NCBI GenBank assembly: GCA_020052115.1
Contig: JAGVPR010000359.1
Location: forward strand, 1 to 6,156
Length of the DNA: 6,156 nucleotides
Origin: Candidatus Eiseniibacteriota bacterium
GTDB taxonomy: Bacteria > Eisenbacteria > RBG-16-71-46 > JAGVPR01
Reading direction: 5' to 3'
The notes beneath the pieces were generated by a model. It saw nothing but the letters and a program-made list of their open reading frames with translations. It had not been told where the DNA came from and did no database searches. This document shows positions 1-6,156 of this stretch, piece by piece (within the stretch, counting starts at the first letter, position 1; every line of letters begins with the position of its first letter). Both the position numbers and the translations under genes were made by a program.

Positions 1-4
1 GGAG
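1..4 (+). promoter_or_regulatory. Ribosome binding site supporting the GTG start at 11
   Basis: GGAG ends six bases before the GTG codon at 11, a normal Shine-Dalgarno spacing. It supports GTG over later in-frame starts. The frame stays open to the left edge, so an earlier start outside the window cannot be excluded. Confidence 0.45.
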
Positions 5-18
5 CCGCCGGTGGCTGA
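1..18 (+). CDS. Possible 3' tail of an upstream gene (partial)
   Basis: In the frame beginning at base 1 the codons read Gly-Ala-Ala-Gly-Gly and then TGA at 16-18. This stop overlaps the GTG start of the first permease at 11 by eight bases, a layout typical of coupled genes in ABC importer operons. In NupO/NupP/NupQ-like operons the gene before the first permease usually encodes the ATP-binding protein, so that is the likely identity. Five residues cannot prove it. The alternative is that these bases are simply untranslated leader. Confidence 0.3.
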   Translation, partial: GAAGG

Positions 19-1072
19 GCGAAGCGTTCGCCGCGCAGCGACCGAGGCGCTCCCGGCGCTAGCCGCCGTCGCCGTCTCCTTCGGGATCGGGGCCGCCCTG
101 ATCGCGGCCGTGGGAGAGAACCCGTTTTTCGTTTACGGCGAGATGCTCCGCGGCACGTTCGGATCGCTGCAGGCGTTTGGCCAGGTGCTGTTCAAGACGA
201 CGCCTCTCGTCTTCACGGGGCTCTCGGTGGCGCTCGCCTTCCGCGCGGGGCTCTTCAACATCGGGGCCGAAGGGCAGGCGGTCATCGGTGCGTATGCCGC
301 AGCCGTCGCGGGCATCGCGGGCGCTTCGCTTCCGGGCGTGATCCTCGCGCTGCTGGCCGTTCTCGCCGCGTTCGCGGGGGGCGCCTTGTGGGGGTTCATC
401 CCCGGATGGCTCCGCGCGCGCCGCGGGACGCACGAGGTCATCAGCACGATCATGCTGAACTTCATCGCCATGGCGCTGACCGGCTATCTCGTCACCTACG
501 TGACTTCGGTGAGCGAGACGATCCACACGCCGGAGATCGGAGCCGGCGCGCGGCTCTCGCGGCTCGACGCGATCGTGCCGGGCTTCCGCGGATCGCCGGT
601 GAACGTGAGCCTCCTCATCGCGCTGGCTCTGGCCGCCGCGGTGCAGTTCTTCCTCTTCCGCACCCGGCCGGGCTACGAGATTCGCGCCGTCGGCCACTCG
701 CCCGGCGCGGCCGAGTACGCCGGCATCCCGGTCGGCCGGCGGCTGGCGCTCACGCTCGCTCTTTCGGGCGGGCTCGCCGGACTCGTGGGGACGAACTACG
801 TCCTCGGCTACAAGCACTACTTCCAGTCCGGGTTCACGGCGGGAGTGGGGTTCATGGGGATCGCGGTGGCGCTGCTCGGCAGGAACCACCCGGTCGGCGT
901 GCTGCTCGCCGCGTTTCTCTTCGGCATGCTCTCGCACGGAGGGCTCGTCATCAACCGCTTCGTGCCGAAGGAACTCGTGGACATCCTCGAGGCGGTCGTG
1001 ATCTTCGCCGTCGTCTCGGCCACGGTGCTGTTCGATGCTCTGCGCTCGCGAGCAGTGAAGAGGGCGGCATGA
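11..1072 (+). CDS. ABC importer inner-membrane permease, nucleoside/simple-sugar type (NupP/YufP-like)
   Basis: This is a 353-residue polytopic membrane protein of the BPD_transp_2 permease family. It would form half of the inner-membrane channel of an importer for nucleosides or related sugars. Seen in the sequence: about ten hydrophobic segments (roughly residues 13-33, 60-80, 90-107, 109-131, 143-164, 197-216, 244-265, 275-290, 294-311 and 323-342). The family hallmark FNIGAEGQ lies at 82-89. Conserved cytoplasmic stretches are THEVISTIMLN at 140-150 and a GYEIRAVG...AAEYAGI block at 221-239. The length matches COG4603-type permeases (about 350 residues). The GTG start is supported by GGAG at 1-4. 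Its stop overlaps the start of the second permease (ATGA, 1069-1072), which implies translational coupling. The nucleoside substrate is inferred from NupP/NupQ relatives. The ATPase and BmpA-type binding protein are not in the window. Confidence 0.9.
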   Translation: MAERSVRRAATEALPALAAVAVSFGIGAALIAAVGENPFFVYGEMLRGTFGSLQAFGQVLFKTTPLVFTGLSVALAFRAGLFNIGAEGQAVIGAYAAAVAGIAGASLPGVILALLAVLAAFAGGALWGFIPGWLRARRGTHEVISTIMLNFIAMALTGYLVTYVTSVSETIHTPEIGAGARLSRLDAIVPGFRGSPVNVSLLIALALAAAVQFFLFRTRPGYEIRAVGHSPGAAEYAGIPVGRRLALTLALSGGLAGLVGTNYVLGYKHYFQSGFTAGVGFMGIAVALLGRNHPVGVLLAAFLFGMLSHGGLVINRFVPKELVDILEAVVIFAVVSATVLFDALRSRAVKRAA

Positions 1073-1983
1073 GCGATCTCGTGACCGCCGCCTTCCTCGC
1101 TCAGGTGCTGCGAATCTCGGTGCCCTACACGCTGGCCGCGCTCGGGGCGACCTGCTCGGAGCGGGGCGGCGTCGTGAACATCGCGCTGGAGGGGATCCTC
1201 CTGATCGGCGCCTTCGCGTGCGTGCTCGTCACCTGGGTCACCGGAAACCCGTGGCTCGGAGTGCTCGGCGCCGTCGCCGGAGGTGTTCTCGCAGCCCTCC
1301 TTCACGCGGCGCTCTCGGTGAGTCTCGGCGCGAACCAGATCGTGTGCGGAATCGCTCTGAACCTCCTCGCCGTGGGGATCACGAAGTTCCTGCTGCGGGT
1401 CATCTTCGGTTCCTCGTCGAACTCCGAGCGCATCGCCGGCCTGCCCGAGTGGCGCGTGCCCGGCCTCTCGTCGGTGCCGATCGTGGGTCCGATCGTGTCC
1501 TCGCCGCTCATGCTGGCCGCCGTGCTCCTCGTCGCCGGGACGTGGCTTCTTCTGACGCGCACGCCGTTCGGGCTTCGTCTGAGGGCGGTGGGCGAGCACC
1601 CCGAGGCCGCCGACACCCTCGGCGTCTCCGTATCGCAACTCAGGTACGCGGGCGTTCTGCTCTCGGGCGGGATCACCGGCCTCGGCGGGGCCTGGCTCGC
1701 GATGGAACAGCATTCGTTCACCGACGGGATGTCGAGCGGCCGCGGGTTCATCGCGCTGGCCGCGATGATCGTCGGGAAGTGGCACCCGCTCGGCGCGGCG
1801 GGCGCCTGCCTGCTCTTCGGCTTCGCGGAGACGCTCGAAATCCACCTGCAGTCGGCGCACGTGCCGACGCAGTTCATCCAGATGATCCCTTACGTGGTGA
1901 CGATCGTCGTGCTGGCCGGCTTCATCGGGCGCGCCACGCCGCCGGCGGCCGACGGGGTACCGTACCGCAAGGAACACGACTGA
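1069..1983 (+). CDS. ABC importer inner-membrane permease, second subunit (NupQ/YufQ-like)
   Basis: This 304-residue permease is the partner of the preceding one; the two would form a heterodimeric channel. The start is the ATG at 1069, which shares ATGA with the upstream stop and is preceded by AGAGGG a few bases upstream. A much longer open frame continues to the left, but its extra residues are an arginine-rich shadow of permease one. Visible hallmarks are ERGGVVNIALEG at 31-42, ANQIVCGIALNLLAVGIT at 88-105, the cytoplasmic GLRLRAVGEHPEAADTLGV at 168-186, and GRGFIALAAMIVGKWHP at 224-240. The C-terminus PYRKEHD is of the kind common in COG1079 permeases, and the length is typical (about 300). 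Hydrophobic segments lie near 10-28, 36-57, 62-84, 91-112, 145-163, 191-212, 225-256 and 270-287. Nucleoside import is the best guess; a simple sugar is the alternative. Confidence 0.9.
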   Translation: MSDLVTAAFLAQVLRISVPYTLAALGATCSERGGVVNIALEGILLIGAFACVLVTWVTGNPWLGVLGAVAGGVLAALLHAALSVSLGANQIVCGIALNLLAVGITKFLLRVIFGSSSNSERIAGLPEWRVPGLSSVPIVGPIVSSPLMLAAVLLVAGTWLLLTRTPFGLRLRAVGEHPEAADTLGVSVSQLRYAGVLLSGGITGLGGAWLAMEQHSFTDGMSSGRGFIALAAMIVGKWHPLGAAGACLLFGFAETLEIHLQSAHVPTQFIQMIPYVVTIVVLAGFIGRATPPAADGVPYRKEHD

Positions 1984-1987
1984 CGAC

Positions 1988-1993
1988 GGGAGG
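1988..1993 (+). promoter_or_regulatory. Ribosome binding site of the DinB-like gene
   Basis: GGGAGG lies six bases before the ATG at 2000 and inside the 16-base gap after the permease stop. It fixes this start and shows that the gene has its own initiation site while most likely remaining in the permease transcript. Confidence 0.75.
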
Positions 1994-1999
1994 CCGATC

Positions 2000-2533
2000 A
2001 TGAAGGAGACGGTGCGGCAGTACACGCGGCGGATCGCCGGATACTCGGAAGGAAAGGACCCGCTCACGATCCTGAAGTCCACGCCGAAGCGGGTGGAGCG
2101 GCTGCTCGCGAAGGTCCCGGGCCGAGCCCTCGTCCGCCGCCCGGCGCGCGGCAAGTGGTCTCTCGCCGAGATCCTGGCTCATCTGGCCGAAGGGGAGATC
2201 GTCTTCGGGTACCGTGTGCGCATGGTCGCGAGCAAGAACAGGACTCCGATCCAGGCGTTCGACCAGGACGTCTGGCAGAAGAACGCAATGGCGCTCCGGC
2301 ACGACCCGGTCGGCGCGTTCGAGCTGTTCAGCGTGTTGCGCTCTCAGAACGTGGCGTTTCTCAAGTCGCTGCCGCGGGCGACGTGGGCTTTCTACGGCAG
2401 GCACGAAGAGCGCGGGCGGGAGACGCTCGAGCGGATGGCGCGTCTCTACGCCGGGCACGATCTCAACCACCTGCGACAGATCCAGGACCTCGCCGCCGCC
2501 AAGCGGGTCGGTCCCGCACGGAGGGGAAAGTGA
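2000..2533 (+). CDS. DinB superfamily protein, putative metal-dependent enzyme
   Basis: This 177-residue cytoplasmic protein has no signal peptide or membrane segment. Its pattern fits the DinB/DUF664 four-helix-bundle fold. A first helix (about 21-40) is followed by the family-typical GKWSLAEILAHLAEGE segment at 51-66, which contributes His61. Helix four carries HDLNHLRQIQ at 153-162, giving His153 and His157. These three histidines are the usual metal-binding triad, so a metal site is predicted. Some family members are thiol (bacillithiol or mycothiol) S-transferases or damage-inducible proteins, but many have no known role and no substrate can be assigned here. It follows the permease by 16 bases with a good Shine-Dalgarno, and its TGA overlaps the next GTG start. 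Association with the transporter is probably one of transcription only. The product is basic at its C-terminus (KRVGPARRGK). Confidence 0.85.
   Translation: MKETVRQYTRRIAGYSEGKDPLTILKSTPKRVERLLAKVPGRALVRRPARGKWSLAEILAHLAEGEIVFGYRVRMVASKNRTPIQAFDQDVWQKNAMALRHDPVGAFELFSVLRSQNVAFLKSLPRATWAFYGRHEERGRETLERMARLYAGHDLNHLRQIQDLAAAKRVGPARRGK
2520..2526 (+). promoter_or_regulatory. Ribosome binding site that fixes the GTG start at 2530
   Basis: GGAGGGG lies within the last codons of the DinB-like gene and just before GTG at 2530. The core AGG (2522-2524) is five bases from the start codon. This site and the GTGA overlap argue for GTG as the true start. The same start gives a complete lipoprotein signal peptide. 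Confidence 0.65.
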
Positions 2534-2988
2534 GAGCGAGAACGTTGTGGGCGCCGGCCGCGGCGCTTGCGGTCGCGGCTGCCCTCGCCGCCTGCGGCTC
2601 GCCGTACGAGATGCTCACGATCCATCGCACGGGAGGCATCGCGGGATTCGATGAGACGTTTTCCGTGCGCAAGGACGGCATCGGAAGGATCGAGAACCAC
2701 CGCGATGCGATGACGCGCACGGTCAAGCTGGACAAGGATGCGCTCGAGCGGATCGCGCGCGTGCTCTCGCGCCTGCCGGAGGAATCACCGAGCTTCGATC
2801 TCGGCCGCGGCATGGACCTCATGAGCTATGAGATGACGCTGGAGCCGGCGAAGAAGGGCGAGCCGCGCACTTACCGCTGGGACGATGGCGTGCGGCCGGC
2901 GGAGGCGAAGCAGGAGAGCACGATCGCCGCTCTCCGCGACCTGAGCAACGCGTTGATCGGGGAGGTGAAGAAGGCGGCGGAGCGCTGA
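2530..2988 (+). CDS. Small lipoprotein resembling emfourin, an M4 metalloprotease inhibitor
   Basis: The protein has 152 residues. It opens with a short basic n-region (MRARTLW), an alanine/leucine-rich core at 8-20 and the lipobox LAAC with Cys22 at 19-22. It is therefore predicted to be cut by signal peptidase II and lipid-anchored, leaving about 130 mature residues. The residue after Cys is Gly, so there is no Asp+2 retention signal. The mature part begins IHRTGGIAGF (31-40) and continues with a DG turn (49-50), an amphipathic helix at 68-82 (LDKDALERIARVLSRL), YEMTL at 100-104, YRWDDG at 115-120 and a final helix at 128-149. From memory this order (R-x-GG-x-AG near the N-terminus, central helix, two late strands, terminal helix) matches the protealysin inhibitor emfourin family, whose members are about 110-120 residues and usually lack a signal peptide. 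The adjacent convergent gene is an M4 protease, which supports the call. Translation is probably coupled to the DinB-like gene through GTGA. Fold and inhibition are inferred; the alternative is an uncharacterised lipoprotein. Confidence 0.65.
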   Translation: MRARTLWAPAAALAVAAALAACGSPYEMLTIHRTGGIAGFDETFSVRKDGIGRIENHRDAMTRTVKLDKDALERIARVLSRLPEESPSFDLGRGMDLMSYEMTLEPAKKGEPRTYRWDDGVRPAEAKQESTIAALRDLSNALIGEVKKAAER

Positions 2989-2999
2989 ACTCCGCCGCC
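2973..2999. terminator. Strong hairpin at the convergent junction, possible terminator
   Basis: GGCGGCGGAG at 2973-2982 pairs perfectly with CTCCGCCGCC at 2990-2999, giving a 10-bp GC-rich stem with a 7-base loop. The loop contains the TGA stop of the lipoprotein gene. No T-run follows on the plus strand. On the minus strand the stem lies about 30 bases after the protease stop and is followed by TTCTTC, a weak U-tract. It may therefore act mainly on the protease transcript, or as a 3'-end stabiliser for both. The position between convergent genes supports a real role. Confidence 0.45.
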
Positions 3000-3031
3000 C
3001 GTCGGTTGGAGACGCTTTCGCGCCGGCTTCT

Positions 3032-6000
3032 CTAGGGCAACTTCACGATCCTCTGGGCGCGGGCGCCCGAGGCGCCATCGAGCCTCGCGAAGTAGACGCC
3101 GGCCGGGGCCGGATGTCCGTTGCGGTCGTTTCCCTCCCAGGTGACCGCGAGCGGGGCGGCGATCGTGGCGTCGCGGAGCAACTCCCTGACGAGACGGCCG
3201 CGCGCGTCGAAGACGCGGAGGCTCGCGGGCCCCGGGGCCGTCACCGTGAAGACGGTGCGTCCCGTGAACGGATTCGGCGCCGCCGAGAGCGCGGCCGGTT
3301 CCGGCAAGCCGCCGGCGTGGGCCGTGATCGGTCCGAAGCGCTCGACCTTCCCATAGCGGTCCACCGCCTCGAGAAGGTAGCGCGACGGTGCCGCGCCGCT
3401 CGTGAGATCGAGGTAACGGTACGCGATCACCGCCCCACGCGAGATCGGATCGCGCAGCCCGCGCGCAAGGAGCTTGGGCGCGCCGGCTTCGTATCGGTAG
3501 AGGTTGTAGCCCGCGTGCTCCCGCTCCGAGAACGCGCCCCAACGCACTTCGCACGCCGCCCCCTTCATCTCCGCCTCGAAGTACGCGAGCGCCACGTCTG
3601 TCCGCGATCCGACCGTGAACCAGACCGGGTCGTAGCGGTCCTCGATCCGCCTCGTGTCGGTCGAGCTGACGCCCGTGATGCCGTCCTCGTCAAGCGCGAC
3701 GGTCCAGATCGAAGCATGGTCTTCGGGATCAACGTAGTGGTAGACGATCGTCCGATCGTCGGGGGAGAACGACGGGCGCCCGAGCGAGGCGACGTTGTGC
3801 GTCACGATCCCGAGCGCGCCCGTCTCGAGGTTCGCAGCGTAGACCGTGACCTCGCCGTCCGGGTCCACGTGGTCGAAGGCGATCCGGGAATCGCTGTTCG
3901 ACGCGAAGACGGGGTTGCCGATGTTCGTTCCCGGCGGCTGGTTCGGGAAGGCGGAGAACGCGACGCCGTCGGAGAGCCGGAGGACGTTGATGTCCCAGGT
4001 CGCGATGTGGGAACCGCCGAGTCCGGTGGAGTGGTAGGCGTCGAAGAGGACGAACTCCCCGTCCAGCGAGAAGTCGAGATAGTCGGCGTAGTCGGGGTAG
4101 GTCGGGTCGGGGCTGTCCTGGGTGACGCACCGGAGGTAGTAGCGCGTCGCCTGCTCCGAGACGAGATCAATGACGTAGATCGAGCTGTCCGCCACGTCGC
4201 TCGTCAGCGCAACCCGCGTCCCGTCGGGGGCAAGGGCGACGCTCCACCAGCCGCCGCCCGTGCTGAGCGCGGTGGCGCCGGACCCGTCCGAGCCGGCGGC
4301 CCAGACGTTGAACGCCGTGTCAACGAACATCATGCTCGAGCCGTCGTCGGTGAAGGTCGGCTTGCTGAAGAGCGCCATGTGGGCGATCTCGGACGGGCTC
4401 GCGAAGTCGGGCGGCGTCCGGAAGAGATGGGCGTCGCCGCTCTGCTTGAGCGCGATCCACTCGCTTCCGTCCACGGGCGGCTCGTCATCCGGCGGTTCCG
4501 TGCCCGTGCCATCGAAGATCTCCACGGTGTCGAACGCCTGGCCGCACGCGAGCGCCTCCGCGCTCGCGGCGCCGTAGATGTCCTTCGCGGCCTGGATGAC
4601 GGCCAGGCGCGCGTCAATGAACTGCGAAGAGCGGGTCATGTAGTCACTGAGCGCCTTGTAGTAGATCTGCTCCATCTTGCTGATGCCGAGCTGGTTTCCG
4701 ATCAGGTAGGCCGCGCGGTTGGGGATGCCGCTGTTGCGGTGAACCCCTCCGTTGTCCGTGCCGGCCGATAGGTTCACGTACTCGCTCATATTCGTCGGCT
4801 GCGGGCTGAGCCCCGCGGCGGGGTTCTGCATGTTCCTCAGGCAGTCGCCCGAGATGCTCGGCGTCGTGACGTCCTCGGCGAGAAGCCACCAGTCGCCGCC
4901 GGCCGCGCCGAAGACGTAATACTCGATAGCGGCGCCGAAGACGTCGGCGACCGATTCATTGAGCGCCCCCGGTTGGAATTCGTAGATGAGGTTCGCCGTG
5001 TTCTCGACGACCCCATGCGTCATCTCGTGGCCGGCGACGTCCAAGGCGCCCGCGAGGTCGCTAAACGTCTGGTTGTCGCCGTTGCCGAAGAGCATGAACT
5101 GGCCGTTCCAGAACGCGTTGTTGAGGTTCGTGCCGAGATTGACGACCACGTCCATCGTGCCGCCGGCGCCGTTGATGCTGTTGCGGGCGTGCCTCTCGGA
5201 GTAATAGTCGTAGATCTTCGAGATGAAGTACAAGGCGCTGACGCCGTTCTTGAAGGTGGGCCAGCTCGTCGCGGAGTTGGAAGCGACGAACCAGAGGTCC
5301 TGACCGTCTCCGTGCTGTGCATCGAGGATGCGGATGCCGCCGGTGACGGTCTGCGGCGGGTTCGACTGCGCCGCGTCCCACATGTCCTTCGATGGGTCGA
5401 TCATGTAGTAGCTGGAGCCGACCTGATAGAGGTGGAGCGACCGGCTCGTGTTCGAGAGATCCGCGCCGGAGCCGTCCACGGGGCCGTCCGTCGCGACGCG
5501 GCTCACGCGCCGGAAGACCTCGCCGCTTCGCGCGTCCACGAAGATCTCCCAGCGATTCTCGAGAGCGATGTCGGCGCGTACGAGCCATGCGAGCCGGAGG
5601 GTCCCGTTCCGATCGCCCGCGACGAGGAGACGCGGCGCATCAGGAAAGGACGGAGCCGGGGGGCCGAGGGCCCGCGCGACCGCGGCCGAGGCCTCCTCCG
5701 CGCTGATCGCGGGAACGAGCTCGCCGAGACTCCGCGGCGTTTCCACGTACCGGCCGCTCAGGCCGGACACGCGTCCGTCCCTCGCGACGTGGACGACGAT
5801 GTCGTTCGCCCAAACCTCGAGCCCGCGATAGGACTGCTGAAACCTCAGGTGGGATGTGCCGTTGCCGTCCAGCTCGGCTCGCCGGAAGGAGAATTCCCGG
5901 CCGGCGTCTTCCACCCGCAAGAGCGCAGCGTTCTCCTCGAGGAAGCGCGTCGCAGCCACGCGAGGATCCCGTTCCGGCGAGGACGCGGCATCCGCGCCCA

Positions 6001-6156
6001 TGATGAAGATCGGGAGACCGGATTCGGTGTCCCAGTGCGCTTCGAGGGACGCTCCGCACTTCTCGGCGAGCGCGTCGAAGGCCGCGCGCTGTGCGGACCG
6101 CGAGCGCTCCTGCGAGGTCGGTTCTCCCGAGGCGCGGCGCTCGAGGAACGCGCGCC
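3032..6156 (-). CDS. Secreted thermolysin-like zinc metalloprotease (peptidase M4) with propeptide, propeller and Ig-like tail; 5' end beyond window
   Basis: The frame is open to the right edge, giving 1040 visible residues; the signal peptide lies outside. Numbering from the Met at 5999-6001, an FTP/PepSY propeptide spans to about 170 (RFQQSYRGLEVWANDIVVHV at 53-72; WEIFVDARSGEVFRRVSRV at 151-169). The M4 catalytic domain covers about 180-495. It shows NNAFWNG (294-300), the zinc motif HEMTH (His325, Glu326, His329; bases 5015-5029), a Tyr340 equivalent to thermolysin Tyr157, ALNESVAD with zinc ligand Glu349 and Asp353, the calcium-site-like EDVTTPSISGD (376-386), and DNGGVHRNSGI with catalytic His421. 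All key residues are present. Cys387 and Cys486 could form a disulfide. After an acidic proline linker (497-513) come PD40/TolB-like propeller repeats (about 535-795), a fibronectin-like domain (800-898) and a FlgD-like Ig-like C-terminal domain (903-989; PNPF, GRLVREL, PAPAGVYFARL). It would be made as an inactive zymogen, exported and self-processed. It converges on the emfourin-like gene. Confidence 0.93.
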   Translation of the reverse strand, partial: RAFLERRASGEPTSQERSRSAQRAAFDALAEKCGASLEAHWDTESGLPIFIMGADAASSPERDPRVAATRFLEENAALLRVEDAGREFSFRRAELDGNGTSHLRFQQSYRGLEVWANDIVVHVARDGRVSGLSGRYVETPRSLGELVPAISAEEASAAVARALGPPAPSFPDAPRLLVAGDRNGTLRLAWLVRADIALENRWEIFVDARSGEVFRRVSRVATDGPVDGSGADLSNTSRSLHLYQVGSSYYMIDPSKDMWDAAQSNPPQTVTGGIRILDAQHGDGQDLWFVASNSATSWPTFKNGVSALYFISKIYDYYSERHARNSINGAGGTMDVVVNLGTNLNNAFWNGQFMLFGNGDNQTFSDLAGALDVAGHEMTHGVVENTANLIYEFQPGALNESVADVFGAAIEYYVFGAAGGDWWLLAEDVTTPSISGDCLRNMQNPAAGLSPQPTNMSEYVNLSAGTDNGGVHRNSGIPNRAAYLIGNQLGISKMEQIYYKALSDYMTRSSQFIDARLAVIQAAKDIYGAASAEALACGQAFDTVEIFDGTGTEPPDDEPPVDGSEWIALKQSGDAHLFRTPPDFASPSEIAHMALFSKPTFTDDGSSMMFVDTAFNVWAAGSDGSGATALSTGGGWWSVALAPDGTRVALTSDVADSSIYVIDLVSEQATRYYLRCVTQDSPDPTYPDYADYLDFSLDGEFVLFDAYHSTGLGGSHIATWDINVLRLSDGVAFSAFPNQPPGTNIGNPVFASNSDSRIAFDHVDPDGEVTVYAANLETGALGIVTHNVASLGRPSFSPDDRTIVYHYVDPEDHASIWTVALDEDGITGVSSTDTRRIEDRYDPVWFTVGSRTDVALAYFEAEMKGAACEVRWGAFSEREHAGYNLYRYEAGAPKLLARGLRDPISRGAVIAYRYLDLTSGAAPSRYLLEAVDRYGKVERFGPITAHAGGLPEPAALSAAPNPFTGRTVFTVTAPGPASLRVFDARGRLVRELLRDATIAAPLAVTWEGNDRNGHPAPAGVYFARLDGASGARAQRIVKLP

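Noticed and set aside
59..937. A 292-residue minus-strand open frame opposite the first permease
   Set aside because: Highly charged low-complexity shadow with no start signal or motif.
388..1068. N-terminal extension of the second permease, suggesting a 531-residue fusion
   Set aside because: The extra 227 residues are an out-of-frame reading of permease one. The ATGA overlap and the family length place the start at 1069.
817..2154. A 445-residue minus-strand open frame across both permeases
   Set aside because: Its composition (Arg, Glu, His, Gly) is that of a GC-rich shadow, and it is opposed by two permeases with clear family motifs.
2155..2529. N-terminal extension of the lipoprotein gene in the same frame
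   Set aside because: The extra 125 residues are an out-of-frame shadow of the DinB-like gene, and the GTG at 2530 with its Shine-Dalgarno and lipobox explains the start.
3032..3295. Type IX secretion sorting signal at the protease C-terminus
   Set aside because: The tail resembles FlgD-like/Por-type Ig domains, but whether this organism has a type IX system cannot be seen here, so only the domain is claimed.
3113..4771. A 552-residue plus-strand open frame opposite the protease gene
   Set aside because: It is arginine/valine/aspartate-rich with no recognisable motif or hydrophobic core, lies wholly antisense to conserved M4 and propeller sequence, and is the expected by-product of high GC.

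Overview
This is a GC-rich, gene-dense bacterial window with no RNA gene, mobile element or CRISPR array that I can see. The large minus-strand protein ends in a fibronectin-like module plus a FlgD-type Ig-like C-terminal domain. That style of tail is common in secreted proteins of the FCB-related, often uncultured lineages such as Candidatus Eisenbacteria. Lineage is an inference from protein style only, and I hold it at low to moderate confidence.

Layout. Positions 1-2988 hold a tightly packed plus-strand run. It begins with a possible 18-base tail of an upstream gene. Two inner-membrane permeases of a nucleoside/simple-sugar ABC importer (NupP/NupQ-like) follow, overlapping by ATGA. After a 16-base gap comes a DinB-superfamily protein with the three-histidine metal site. 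Last is a small predicted lipoprotein whose GTG start overlaps the DinB stop (GTGA). Positions 3032-6156 hold one minus-strand gene, a secreted thermolysin-like (M4) zinc metalloprotease. It is cut by the right edge of the window, and its true N-terminus lies outside. No stretch over 300 bases lacks a gene.

How the genes relate. The permeases need an ATPase and a substrate-binding lipoprotein, which are presumably encoded just upstream. The most interesting relation is at the convergent junction. The small lipoprotein resembles emfourin, the proteinaceous inhibitor of the M4 protease protealysin, in its RTGGIAGF motif, its size and its C-terminal YRWDDG strand. It sits tail to tail, 43 bases away, with an M4 protease. 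This looks like a protease/inhibitor pair in an unusual form: the inhibitor is lipid-anchored outside the cytoplasm, the protease is a secreted multidomain enzyme, and the two genes converge instead of sharing an operon. A strong 10-bp hairpin straddles the inhibitor stop codon and may terminate one or both transcripts.
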